Notes under the pieces: generated by a model
What the model was told of the DNA's origin: nothing
Databases searched by the model: none
What the model saw: the letters and a program-made list of their open reading frames with translations, nothing else
Part shown: positions 24,153-36,636 of the stretch, in pieces
Numbering within the stretch: the stretch's first letter is position 1
How the letters are laid out: each line of letters opens with the position of its first letter
Made by a program: the position numbers and the translations under genes
Origin: Chalara sp. BL73
Taxonomy: Eukaryota; Ascomycota; Leotiomycetes; Helotiales
Direction of reading: 5' to 3'
Length of the DNA stretch: 64,000 bases
Assembly: GCA_918026815.1 (NCBI GenBank)
Contig: CAKJVC010000011.1
Span: 298,767-362,766 of the forward strand

Positions 24153-26629
24153 TCAAGATTCCGCAGTTACAAGATCACCCACGGAAATTGTAGGGTATTG
24201 GCTGGCCTCTGTTAACCCTTTTAAAGGTATATGGCACATATGCGATCCAAAAAATATCTTCGAGTCAAACCTGCGTGTTTTAGCCAAGGTGACAAATGGT
24301 TCATTATCTTTTTCTGCAGTATCTTGGTCAACACAGATCATGTGGCAACGACGGCATGAACCCAACATCTCGAATTTTTGCTTTCCAATCTGGATACTTG
24401 ACCAATGGTCTTCAGCATACGGCTGCAGTGGCTGGCTTGGATTGACAGACGCAAGTACTATGTTCGCGCGGAACACAGTGGCCGATGCAGGCTTACCCGC
24501 GGACTTCTTGATCTCCTTGTTCAGTGTATCTATACTAGATCTATTGATAGCTAGTATCGGACTTTCATTGGAAAGGAGAATTGGTCGTTTTTGGCTTTCA
24601 CTATCTGAATCTGGAGGCGTAAATGGCGAGCCTTCTGGTGCTGGACAAATGATAGGGGACTCTTTCTTCAGTCGCTGGTGTTTTTGCATATGAGCTTTTG
24701 CATGGCGTAAACCAAGACCGGAACCTCCTGCTGGAAATCTTGCCAAAGCGCATGGAGCCTCGAGTATATTCGAGAAGAACTCGTTTACCGCATGATCCGC
24801 ATATGTACGTATAACAATCGCATCCCCGCAGACACGAGACGACAAGAATCTAGTGGCATCTACTCCTTGGAACAAGTTTGGGTTTGCTGAGAGTGGAACA
24901 GAGATCTTGTCGGGTAGTCCGGCTAGTGGCTTGCCAGTATAATGAATCTCCATCACACCTTTTGAGAAATTGAGGGTTGGTCGAATTTGAGCCATACGAG
25001 GATGCCGCTTCTGGCTCAGAGCTTGGCCAGTGCCTTGGTGGATGAGACACCATTCTCTATCCCAGGCCAGGCCTTCTGGTCTGACTTCCCAGGGCGTCTT
25101 TGGAGGAACATTCATACCACCACAACTTTTTATGGGATATATAGTCAAACTTTCTACAACCATGTCGGCCTGAATCTCAGTTGGAAGCGCATCATTTGAA
25201 GCATATGTCAACGTTTCCGCCTCGGCGTAAAACTCTTCAATGAAGATGATAAATGCATCTACATCACAAATGGTGCTCATCGCTCCTAGACTCGCTCGAA
25301 TAATGCCCGTTGGTTTGCCAGCAAAGATATCAGATTCCACGCCACATCTGAAGCCAGCAGAGAAATTTCTTTTCATTTCCCAGGCTTGGAGGTTCAAAGA
25401 TGAAGCTATGCCACCTGGATTACATAGTCCACCGGTTCGAATATGGAAGTTCCGTACATATGCCAGCTTTTCGAATTCAGTGTTACTGATCCACGCGCCT
25501 TGACTGTTACGAAGGTTGAAAGCGACAACGGGTCCCTGATTCGGGAATCTTGCCCCAGGAGATGGAATTTTCGAATGTAATTTACAAACTGGTCTGGAGT
25601 TTGAGTGTTTCAAAGAAGCTAATCCGTTGTATAACCTGTGCGCCAATTGCGTGGTATGCTTGGCTATTTGATCCATTGAGCCATACAATTTCTTTTGAGT
25701 TTCGATGGCAGCATCAAGAGATATTATACTATGGAAAGCAAGGGTGCCATCCTCGAGACTATCGTGAAGAGATTGGGTCTTACGAGCATGCCACTGTTCT
25801 TTGATGCAGAGCACCACGTCAACCGTGCCTCCACCAAAGTATTTTCGCTCTTGAAGAATAGCACCAGAGTCCTTCCGCACAATCAACGCTCCAAGATCTG
25901 GAAATCCAAATATCTTGTAGAAGCTGAGTACTGTAAAGTCAGGCGCCTCAGATGCCTCACTTAGGTCAAGCTGTGATGTAGAGACGAAAGCAGAAGCATC
26001 AAGAAGAGAATATGTATTGTCCAAATTGTGTGCTCGACGGGCCCATGACATCGGTAGTCTTCGACCATCTAGGTTTGACTGTGCCGGATACGCAAACAGA
26101 TTAAGCCTTCCATCTTTCTCCTGAAGACCCCCAGAAAGCCAGCCTTCCACATCCTTATCATCAAGACAAGTACTTGAAACAGCATTCTCCCGAACACCTA
26201 CAAGACTGGTATGTGCAGTAACGTGATATTTGTAGTTGAACCCAGTGTCTCTTCCCCGAAATGCATCCATGACTAGCTTAATGCCAGCAGTGGCGTTGGC
26301 CACAAACACTACGTCAAAATACTCTGGATCCGCCTTGAAGAATCGCAGAACTTTCAGTCTAATGTCCTCAACTCGGTCAGTGGACAGCTGAGACGATGGT
26401 GATCCAGAATGGGGATTTCCGTAGAGACTCCCCATCATATCAGCCATATATTTCTCCATGAATGACTTCGAGTACAAGGTAGCTCCAGCATGATCGAGAT
26501 AGATGGCATCTGCAAACATCTTAGCATAATATCGTAGGCATCTCAAGATAGATATCCACCTTTCAGCATAGGATATTCTGTTTCTCTAAAAGCCTTGACA
26601 TGGCTATTGTATTCCAGTTCTGCTTCCAT
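24153..26629 (-). CDS. hxB: Molybdenum cofactor sulfurase
   Basis: Converts the dioxo Moco of xanthine dehydrogenase/aldehyde oxidase-type enzymes to the sulfido form using sulfur from L-cysteine (the product of A. nidulans hxB; MOCOS in animals). Two exons: 26629..26560 and 26509..24153 (808 aa), phase 1 junction giving LKDAIYLDHAGAT. The N-terminal NifS-like PLP domain spans about residues 20-490; the PLP lysine is in SFYKIFGFPDLGALI and the persulfide Cys is in GLCNPGG. A C-terminal MOSC domain follows with its beta-barrel N-part (ESLTIYPIKSCGGMNV, GLAWDREWCLIHQGTG) and its C-part (RRCHMICVDQDT, FVTLAKTRRF). The length is as expected for the fusion. No break is seen in 2.4 kb of coding sequence. 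Divergent from the mS42 gene with a 333-bp promoter. Confidence 0.95.
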
Positions 26630-26962
26630 TGCCACTTCTTGTGGAGCTTCCTTCAGCGAGCAATTACGTTCAAGGAGGTTGTATTGTGTTTCGCCCTTCC
26701 GCTTCAAAATACCAGTAAGGTAAATAGTACCCAACCTCCAAAGATGTTTTCATCTTTCATCCTTGGGGAGGAAGGAGATTGGAGTTTCTGCCGGGGTTTT
26801 CCTATAAGTGGTAGTCAACTGTACCATTTAGCGGAGATCGCCTGGTCTCTTAGCCTTACCGTAAAGTGGGTCAGCCTCGTCGGATCAAATATTCCCCTTT
26901 CCGTGTGCATGATGAATATGAGCTTTAAAGATTTTGAAGAATCATTGTCATCAACCACAACC
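26630..26962. other. Bidirectional promoter, hxB / mS42
   Basis: 333 bp between divergent start codons, serving both genes. No distinct TATA element identified. Confidence 0.55.
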
Positions 26963-27944
26963 ATGTTACGGCCACGAATTGCCCGGGTAGGGCTCGCCTT
27001 CAAGTCTTCCCGTCGGGGGCTTCAGACTCTTCCTATGCTGTCCCATCAGGACCATTTCCAGACTAAGGGAATCGACAATTTCATGTCACCACCAGCTTTC
27101 GACTTGGCTTGGACGCAATATCAGACTCATATGCTCGACGGGCTGAACAAAATATTAACACGTATGTAATACAGCTCACAGACTATTGAGGGATCTTTTC
27201 GTTATCTGTTGGGAAATAATGCGACGTTGAGTCAATGGAACATGGATTGATAATCTCTCAGGTACCGGAAGCCCAGACGCGTCTAAAGAAACAAAATCCA
27301 TAGCTATAAAATATGCTCGAGATCCCGCTCATGCGGCTACCTTCAATTATGCCTCAATGGCACACAACAACCATTTCTTCTTCCAGACGCTCTCCCCTCA
27401 CAAAGTCAAGATGTCGGACAGGCTGAAGCAGGAGCTCGAAGCGTCTTTCAACTCAATCGAAACTCTAAGGACTGAAATGATCATCACTGCAGCATCGATG
27501 TTCGGTCCCGGCTTCGTCTGGCTCGTCAGGAACAAGAGCAAGACCGGAGGATCAAAGTTCAGCTTATTAACCACATACCTGGCCGGAAGCCCATATTCAG
27601 GCGCGCACTGGAGGAGGCAAGCGACAGACATGAACACAGAGCCTGGGGATGATACCAATAGCAAGCTAGCTAGAGGCGCTACTTTTGGCCGGGTTGTTAA
27701 CACTGTCGGTGCTCATGGCCAGCATAGCGAGATTGAGATGGCGCCAGGCGGAATTGATTGCAATCCTGTTTTGTGTCTCAATACCTGGGAGCACTGCTAT
27801 CTGCCCGATTATGGCATCTTCGGACGAGAGGGCAGGGGAGGCAAAAGAGAGTATGCGGAGGCATGGTGGGAGCAGATCAACTGGGAAATCGTCGAGAAAA
27901 ACTCGGACCTTGCCATCAGCGGGAGAGATAAGTACGAGAGGTAA
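26963..27944 (+). CDS. Mitochondrial 37S ribosomal protein mS42 (Rsm26-like)
   Basis: Small-subunit mitoribosomal protein built on an iron/manganese superoxide dismutase fold. Exons 26963..27161 and 27262..27944 (293 aa), phase 1 junction. The N-terminus (MLRPRIARVGLAFKSSRRGL) is Arg-rich and lacks acidic residues, like a mitochondrial presequence. SOD-like segments are FNYASMAHNNHFFF, SMFGPGFVWLV and LNTWEHCYLPDYG. In true SODs the last motif reads D-x-W-E-H, with Asp and His as metal ligands; here the Asp is Asn, which argues against dismutase activity. Yeast has two such proteins, Rsm26 (mS42) and Mrp1 (mS43); the sequence reads more like the former. It will often be mis-annotated as a superoxide dismutase. 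Confidence 0.88.
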
Positions 27945-28649
27945 AACGGGAAGTGCCGAGGAAAAAAAGGAATGTATTATAGTGTATGAGCATGGCACTC
28001 GGCTAGTCTACGGGTGTTGGCTATATAAGGAGTCACAATTTAGTGTATACTACCTCGCGTTGTTGTCGTAGCACAGAAGTTTTCGAAGGCAAGTGCCATT
28101 CATCATCTACGAAATTGAGCAAATCCTCTCTTGCCAAGTGGCACGTTTCATACGGATCATATCTGGAAGAGAACAATATCACATAATCCATATTCGATAC
28201 TAGGCAGAATCACCCTCTCAGCCAAGTGGCGCTCTTCAATAATACACGCGATTCTTCATACATACTATCACACTTAGCTACCGAAAGTATAGCGAAACAG
28301 CACCGCGGCCATTATGATCAATCGCTAGCCATACATGCAGCTAGATCATGAAAAGCCAAAAACCAATGTTCACCAAGAGAAGAAGACGCGGGAGTTGATA
28401 TATGTTCATTTGTGTTGCATTATCCTAAATTATGTAGTCAAGGAGTGTCCTCCATTCCTAGCTCAACCTCCCTGAGGTCTTGATCAATAGAACAAAAAAC
28501 GCCCAAAAATGCCGCCTGCTAAGATAAAGATCAAGAAAAGTATCGTTTGCTCGAGAATCGAAGAGAGACAAACGAAAATGCCGCAGAAACTAAGAATTGC
28601 GATCAAATGAGTGGTATGGCACTCGATGTTGCAAGCTCGCCATCGTTCA
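27945..28649. other. Convergent intergenic region
   Basis: 705 bp between convergent stop codons. AT-rich with no coding signal. Holds the 3' ends of both neighbours. Confidence 0.6.
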
Positions 28650-31162
28650 CTAGATCATGCTCCCATTGACATTAATCTCATAGCCCTCGCTCTTCTGCTT
28701 GAGCGCCTTCGCAAGCATCAGCTCGCGCATCCAGTCGATCCTCTCATCACGACTCTTGACAGCGAAATGATGCGTCTTGCCCCTGGCTGCTTCGGCACCC
28801 ATGATGGCACTCTCCCGCTTCTTCAGCCTGGCGCCCTTCTCTAGGGCTGTGGGGATGAGCTGGAAGCTGAAAGCAGCCTCATCCTTCTTGTCCTTGCCGA
28901 GCGAGATGTTCATGGCCTTAAACGCCGCATTTAACTTGCTGCCCGACGCGAGAGACGAGCACGCGATGGCGTAGTCGTCAACGTCGATGTACTCCAAGGT
29001 CTCAAGCGCGCGCTCGTCCTTGTGCATGGCGAGCCGCGTGCCCTTGAGGGTGAAGTGGTGCTCGTGCCACTCGTGGCGAAGCATACGCGTCTTGCGCTTC
29101 TTCATCCAGCCAGACAGGGTGGTGTCGTCCGCGGCTCTAGGTGGTGCGTCAACAGGACTCCAGGGGTATTGTTGGGAAGTTTGTTGGGGGCGCAGTGCAG
29201 GATGGCCTTGCAGCTGTGTGGTGTCTCTTAGAGTTGGGGGCTGCCGTGGGGGCGAGATGATGGTGTTTTCGTCAACGGGAGGCAGGCCAGCGAAGGAAGG
29301 TCTGCGGGCCGAAGCGCGTGACTGGGTGCGTTGGAGGGTGTTGGGGGTTCTGTAGGACATGTTGGGTGGCACAGACTGAGATGCATCGCGGGAAATAGGC
29401 CCCAGGGGCACAGCAGTTACTGGAATGTCCATCTCGGAGAACGGTGTGCCAAAGCGGTAGATTGAGCCGTTTGGAGACTGCGTCTGATTACGAAGCGCTG
29501 GGGAAATCGCCTCGACCCGGTCCATGCGGTAAGGAGTAAATCCACCGGCGCTTGTTGCTCGAGGCGGTTGTGCCGGGATCGAGAGTTTGGGAAGTTCTCG
29601 TAGGCCGTTGTGAGGGGCTTGGATCGGAGGGAACATCTCATAGGGTGGCGTTGGCGGGACTTCAGTGTTGCTCCAAGCTGATTGATATGGGTCCATGTGT
29701 TGGAATTGGATGAACTGCTTGACATTGTCCTGAGGATCACGGGACTCGACATTTTTCAAGCTCTCCTCTTCCAAATATGCGAAGCGAGGGGTACTGCCAG
29801 GGCCGAGAACATCTGAGGAGGCGACCATAGAAACAACTGCATCAGAAGTTGGACGGATATTTTCAGTGAAGGTTCCCGCAACAGCTTCGGCAGTGCTTGG
29901 GTTACCTGGATTGCCTGCTATCCAAACAGAGCCACCCTTTTCTGGGCTGACCGGGTGATCATTCTTGAATGCCTCGATAAGCCTTTGCTGCCTTTTCCAT
30001 TTTGAGCAGTTCTCTCCTCTGGAGCAGTTGTGTGGCTTTGGCATGAGTTGCTCAATGCCTACAATCGAGACAGACTCAAGTGGTGTAATCGGCTCATTGT
30101 GCTTTCTGTGATGGCGCCTTCTTGAGCTCTTACGTCTCCTCAATCCTCTGCCTTCTTCATCTGACTCGCAATCATGGCCGTGGCTCTTATCGCGTCTTCT
30201 TGACGAGTGTCTTGCGGGTGATGCTTCATGCCTAGATAGATCACGGGCCGAGGTTCTGATTTCTGTACATGGCGATGAGATTTCCTCAAACGGCGTGGGA
30301 GGCTTAGGTGAGTTGGGAACGCTGCCTCTCATTACGTGTATCTCATTCCACACCTTAGTCCGTAGCCCAAAAGATGGGATGCCTAGCTCTCTTAAGTCTT
30401 CGAACTTCAATGTGATCAATATTGCACCCGAAATATCATTCTCCTCAAACTTTTCCGCAATTGATTGCTCGAATCCGGCATTATACATCCATGTCGCTAC
30501 CTGCCTTGGCGTCCACCGAGCGATGTCCTCCAAGTTCAAGTCATTATGATTGTTAACATTAGTTACCACGGTTAGTTGATGACGCCGTGGAACCTCGGGT
30601 ACTTGTGGTGCATCTCTTGCTAGTAGTGCAGTTGTAGGTCTAGGTGTCATAGGTGACATTCCAAGTATGTACTCTTCTTGATCCTTGTATGTACTTTCCG
30701 ACTCAATCGAAGTGCGGAAAAGATGTGGTCCTTTAGGCCCTTCAACCGATTTCCTCGAACCCAGGTCGAAGCTGAATCCTTGGAAGTCTTGCGAAGTTGG
30801 ACCTGGGGTGTGTACTTCCTCAAAGGATGATAATGTGGTTTCACTCCTTCGGCCAGACTAAAGAGAAATATTAGCAAGAGTTATGGTGCATGGCTGATAA
30901 AACATACTGAGTGTACACTGAACCGCGGCGACTCGATCTCTATATCACTCTCATCCTCCTCGAAGTCTGTGTCAAACATCTCCGTCGCAGTGGATATTGG
31001 CCGTGGCGCCAGCGCCTTCATGTTAAAGAAATGATCTTTCACCGCTCCTCTTTGGAACATTTCCACCCTTGGATCCAATGGTGATATCGGTGTTGAGACA
31101 GACTGCTCATATCAATCAGTACAATGGCTGGCGCAAACTGGAAAGGGAAGTAAGCCCACCAT
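28650..31162 (-). CDS. SAM and PH domain protein (Boi-like)
   Basis: Probable membrane-associated adaptor combining a protein-interaction SAM domain with a C-terminal PH domain. Best model: a three-base first exon holding the ATG (31162..31160), then 31102..30908 and 30857..28650 (801 aa), all in frame. The SAM domain is at about residues 172-243 (IARWTPRQVATWMYNAGFEQ, FEDLRELGIPSFGLRTKVW). A long Ser/Pro/Arg-rich linker follows. The PH domain is at about 660-792 (LSGWMKKRKTRMLRHEWHEH, then HHFAVKSRDERIDWMRELM). The order SAM then PH recalls yeast Boi1/Boi2 and S. pombe Pob1, polarity proteins, but no SH3 domain is seen at the N-terminus. The first exon is uncertain: the donor GTGGGC is weak and the start may lie further upstream. 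The 3' two exons are secure. Confidence 0.82.
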
Positions 31163-34100
31163 ATTGCCCGTCTATATGTGTAAATGGGGGAGGTGGGGTA
31201 TCTTTGAGTGAGGGTTTTTTTTGGCTAGAATGCTAGCGATTGCCGTTGCCGGTCTTCTTCTACTATTTACTGCTTGTCAACGACGATATGAGATAACGAA
31301 GGCGTAGGAAACTGGAATGAGAAATGTCCCCGACTTTGACACTTCCGAGAGAGCAAAACGACAAGAGAGAAAACCCGTTGAAGAGTCCGGCGCCTAGAGT
31401 GAGTATATGTAGTGAGCATCCGCCATCGGCAGCATCGTCAAAGCGCCAAATGGCCACAGACAGAGTCGGCTGTGATCTGGGGCCAGTGTTCTGCATGAGC
31501 CTGTGTGACAGTTGAGGAAGCAGCGCCTCTACAAGGTTGATGGGGACGTAGTTGGCTGGAGACGAGCCAGAGTGGGTACTCCCGATCCTCTACGATGTGC
31601 AAAATAGAAAGGTGGCAGGGGTCGAGGGGTAGTGAATTGTCCAGTCAGAACGCAGCACCACGAGCCCCCACTGGCTAGACTGCACATTCGCCAATGATAA
31701 GAGGCGGCAGTCGCTAGCCCTTTGTCCAATGGGCAGCGTGACTATTTTCATGATTGGTCACTTTCACTCAAAGTGGGATAATTTACGCGCCCAGTTGATC
31801 CTCGTCTTCTCCCTCATGGTTGGGAGAACCCTGCCAAGAGATAGCCCCTCCGATGAATATCCAGCATATCAAGAGGGAAGCAGTGGACACGAAGCGACAG
31901 AGCAAAGCTCCCCTTCGTCGTCTAGATGACTCGTGGACAGGTCTCGACAAGAAGTATTATGAATGCCTTCAAAATTAAACTTCCGAGAAGATGTGGGGGC
32001 GACTAAAGGGAAGGGGCACGGGCCGGAAGTAGTGTAGGTAAGCAACGGTGAGCAGATCAGAGTCGATCCGAACTCCGGGTGTATCCCGCCTATAGCAGAC
32101 TCCACAGCATATCAGCTCAAAAAAAAGGGGGGGCTCTCGGTTGAATCCAGGATCTACAACCATATAGTGCTCGTTATAAGATATCGCTGCTAACTCTCCC
32201 TGGTGATAGTAATCATTTGGATATCGATAGTGTATGTCGCTTAGTGTCTCGAAAAGCGACATTCATCCGAAATGCACGATATTTCGTGCCGAATCGTACA
32301 TGACAGGTGCATTCCCGTCTCCTGAGCCAGCGGATCCTAATGGTCAAAGAATTGTGTGGCGTGGTGATTATGCAGAAGAACAACTTTCTATCAAATGACG
32401 ATACTACCTTGTCCGCACCCCGTTCCGACTTCATGAAGTCTTGACCGCAGTCTTACAATGATCAATATCGGGAATATTTCTCACGATGCTCCAATGGCTT
32501 CTGTATGAAAACCTGAAAGGAGAAGCTCACCGCAGCTGAGGAAATTTCGTTAAGTCATCATGATCGCCCTTGGAATTCATGCCCTGAATCCATTCCAATG
32601 GTAGCTGTCCACGGGACTTCCATAGTTGCCGCGCCTACCCGTGGATATCGTGTATTGGCTCCAGCAGCATCGCGAGCATATTGAACGAGGTGGAGAGACA
32701 ACGTTTGTGCGACGTGACCTCCCCCATCCTGAATTCCTCCGTGTTGAGGGCTCCAATAACGGTTTCTCCAGGAGTTTTAGCAATCTTCCGTCTCGGCCAA
32801 TTGCTACCCAGAAACCACTCACACTCAACTCACATGACTGAATTCTCATGCGAGATACCTTGTTGAACGCCTGGTTGGCGGAGACAGATCAAATGGTTAA
32901 ACAGAAGAGGGTGTACGTGAGGTTTCAAAATATATCTGACACGTTCCATTTGGTTTTCGCAATAGCATACGAAGTACAAGATGGTGGTTGATCATTAAGC
33001 TTCATGTCTCGCTAGCGAACCTGGGGTTGCATACCCCGGGGTTTGTGACCTGAACATCACCCGAAGTGATCGAGCGATCTGGACAAAGCCATTCAATTCA
33101 GAGTTCAGCCCGTTTATTATCTAAACGTAGTGTAACGTGGGAATAATGTGATAAATCGTATGGCTTCTCAAGTGCAAGTTCGCAGAGCTGTCTTAGAAAA
33201 ATCGATTCCGAGCCGTAGTGTTAAGTTTTGAGGCTTCCCGTCCGGCCGTCAAATTTGAACAGTCATATGGGCTTTTCAGGCCAATTTCCCATCAAAAAGC
33301 GTAATTATGAAAATTCTTACCGTGGTTCCCCGGTTTTCTAGCGATTTACAAAGCACAGTCGCATCACGAACCACCTCGTCGATCATAATGACCTGCCTCA
33401 TCCACCAAAAAAAAAAGGGAGGGAAAAAAAAGAAGGGAAAAAAAAATCGCCCAAAGCAGAAGCATATTCCACCTTCCCGCCAAATCTTGCAGAGTGGGAT
33501 TGATAGCTAAGCAATGCGTAAGCAATATTCTTGGCATCAGACCGGGCCGTGTGGGGAGGGGTGGTGGGAATTCACCACGAACTACTGTCCTGTGGCTTCA
33601 TTTAGGGGATGCGCCGGGAGGAAGCGATCACAAAGCTATGAATGACGGGCTTTCGTAAGATGGCGTTTTGTGGAAGCAATAGAACAGAAGGCCGGCAAGG
33701 TGACAAAATTAGCTACCATTTCTTAGCTAAGATATCCGAGATTGTTAGATAATTGCCCCCAAAATAGAACTGCAGCGGCGCTTAATGTGACGAAATGTGA
33801 TTAATTTGCATCCTTTCTCTACGCCCGATTAGGAGGGTTTAGGTCGCTGGCGCTTAATTGTTCGTGACCAAATTACCTGCATTTCAAACTATTGACGGCT
33901 AACACCCTGATTCAGGACAATTATGCATCTTTAAAAAGAAACTGGTCCATGCGTCGTTGACGCTGGGGTGGTACGAGCATGGGGGATGATGTGGTGTGTG
34001 TGCGGACCCATGATGGGGACGAAGGGTGGAGGGTATCCTTCGGCATTCGCTTAATGATTGCTTCCACGGGCAAAGTACCTGTCGACCTGAACTGTCGAAC

Positions 34101-36636
34101 TTTTCTCTCCCTTCTCTTGGCCTTTCTTCAAATGTTTGTTTTGATTTCAGCTGTATTGTATGAGCTCATTTCGTCACTTTCATCTAAGCCGCGGAGTAGT
34201 CAATGCACGGTATCATATGACGGCATGAAGGGAAAGAGGATCGCACTATGATCCTCCACTTGCGGTGTATACCACAGCAGAGAATAATGGAGCTCTTGGT
34301 CTTATCAAAGTAATGATGATAAAGATGCGGCTAACAGGGGAAAAGGGCACGGGTCGACGCAGTGCAGGGATCAAAAGGTGGAGCAGCCCACTAGCATGTA
34401 TCCAGCACTCCCCGAAGCATGAAATGGCACCGTCGTGCATGAAACTCTACGCTAATGCAACCACACCTCCAAACGGCAAATCGTTCTCAACCACTCGACA
34501 CCACATCACGCGATTTAGCGGGCTCATCCCATGTCTTCCCTTTTCCTGCCACCTGCTCCTTTCGACTCAATGGGCTGGTCCTCTATCGGGAGATTTTCCT
34601 ATTTTCCCTTGTCCTTCCAAGAGTCATGGCTTTCATGCCCCTTGTCTTACCATCTCAACCACCCTCCCATCCGCCCCCCCCCCCCAGCCGTGTAACCACG
34701 CAAGCTCATCGCTGCCCAGCATGACTGGCCCATCTCCCCAGCCAATCTTCGCTTGACCGCCGTTTTGAGCGACACGATTCGAGGATTGGGGAAATTCGCA
34801 GTCATGAAAGGGAACATTCGGAAAACTTGTCTGGAGAATGAATGACGAACTGGCCCTCACCGCTAGCTAGCTTCGGCTTTATTGACAATTCATTCATCAA
34901 GTCTTGAGAGGTGCCAAGCTGCCAGTTCGACCTCTCATTCTTCAGCGCAATTCCGGGTTTCTCCAAGTGGGAGAAGGACTAGAACCATCACCACGGGAGA
35001 GTTCCCCTATGTGTCTTACGAAGAACGTGGTGGAAGGGTGGTGGTTGGTTCACCCCATCCTTATCCTGGTTTGGACAACAAAGGTTTTGCCAAAGAAACT
35101 TTCAGGACGGCTGATCGTCATTAATGAGGGGGCCAGAGTTGGCCGCACCCCGACCGTGCTGAGCAGAGCACAATTTTAATTGTCGATATTGTAATGCCAG
35201 CATAGCAGGATGACGCGGGTGAAATCTCCCCAGGAGGCTTCTGAGCTGGATCCGAGAAGGCCGTTGCAACGAAAAAGGTCTGTGAGAGAATGCGACGGGC
35301 GGAGAGCAAGGATCGCTTCGGTATCGTAGATACTGAATGCATGCTGCCGAAAAGCATAGACCAAAAGCTGGGGAGCGAGAACCAGCAACCCCCTGCCGTA
35401 GGGAAAATTCAACATGGGGCCAGATATTGTCCAAGAAACATGGGCAAACGGTTGCACTTTCGATGGCGATTCTTGGCCCAGCAATGATCTTCATGGCGAG
35501 TGTCTGTGTTGAGTTGTTGTTATGTCTGTGAGTGCATTTACAGCACAGTCCAGCACAGCACTCGAGCTGCTTTTGGATGCGAGTAACTCTAATTTCACCT
35601 CACTCCTCCTGTGCCGGCATGGTCACTATGGCGGTCTTTTGCCTGCCTTTTCCACAACGTAGTACTCTATTCTCTAAGTAGAGACCTGATATTTTTGCTC
35701 ATCATGTACCGGTCCAGGAGTCCCCCAATCTCTGCATAGTTGTCCATAGGGAAAGCGTCGGCCACCAATCAGAAGGGCGGTTCAGTCGGCGGTTGGGCAA
35801 AAAGGTTGCATGCGCCTCCTCGTTAAAATAGAACCCCACCTCCGGCATCTCCTTCTCTGACTGGACAGCCACATATGGTATCACCTCCCCCCTTCCCTAT
35901 TCGACTTTTCCTTCCTTCCCCCCCAAACCACTACCTGCCCTGGACTGCTGGGCTTGTTGGTCAAAGTGCCCCAATTGAGATCCAACCAGCGTCTATGCTT
36001 CACTCGGTGGGTCTCATCCTTGAAGGACGCGACTCCACTATCATGCATACTACCTAGCTAGGGTCGCATCACCTGCAAAACACCCCTGGTTCCATGTCAT
36101 GTCCAACCCTATCCTGGCCCATGGCCCATACCGTCCCTGTACCCTCTACTGTACAGTATAAACCTTACCCGGCTTAGTTCACCCAGCCTACTGTATGTAC
36201 AGAACGCCTAGCCGCACGTGTACATGCCTTTTCATAGGCGCGAATCTGGGCCGGAATAGCTTCTGCTCATTCGATATCCAAGAATAGAACATCCGGTCTC
36301 TTGTGCATCTTCGAATTCTCTTCTTATATAGTCCGCCCCATCATGGCCATCATATATCATTATAGACGCTACGAGTGTTGAAGGTCATCAGTGTGCTCCT
36401 TGGTCCGCCCTCCCCCGTCCTCGCTATTCAGCATTTCCTCCTTGTCGACTCTCACAGCATTGATCAGGCAAGCTGGACTTGCTTTGACCTGTCACTCATT
36501 AATAATTTAATCGCTCCCCTGGTCTCACCAATTATTCACCTCCGCACCCCCCTCGCCCCCCCCCCCGTCCGCCTCAACTCGAAAGTCACCCAAGTCCCGA
36601 GTTACCTTGTCTCCACTATTTGCCCGCCAGGTACAA
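31163..36636. other. 5.5-kb divergent intergenic region, TF promoter at right
   Basis: No recognisable gene. It separates the SAM-PH gene (leftward) from the Zn2Cys6 gene (rightward). It contains A-rich (33405-33445) and C-rich (34673-34686) runs, a perfect palindrome TACTGTACAGTA at 36147-36158, a TATATA at 36325-36330 and a CT-rich leader from about 36400. A short upstream frame of 12 codons starts at 36343, but it may lie upstream of the transcription start. Long promoters of this kind are common for fungal developmental regulators. Confidence 0.55.
36325..36330 (+). promoter_or_regulatory. Possible TATA box of the Zn2Cys6 gene
   Basis: TATATA about 310 bases upstream of the chosen ATG, followed by the CT-rich stretch (36400-36600) that often surrounds transcription starts in filamentous fungi. 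Confidence 0.35.

Noticed and set aside
34265..34756. 163-codon plus-strand frame in the TF promoter region
   Set aside because: Starts with GTG, Pro/Ser/Cys-rich from C-rich DNA, no motif.
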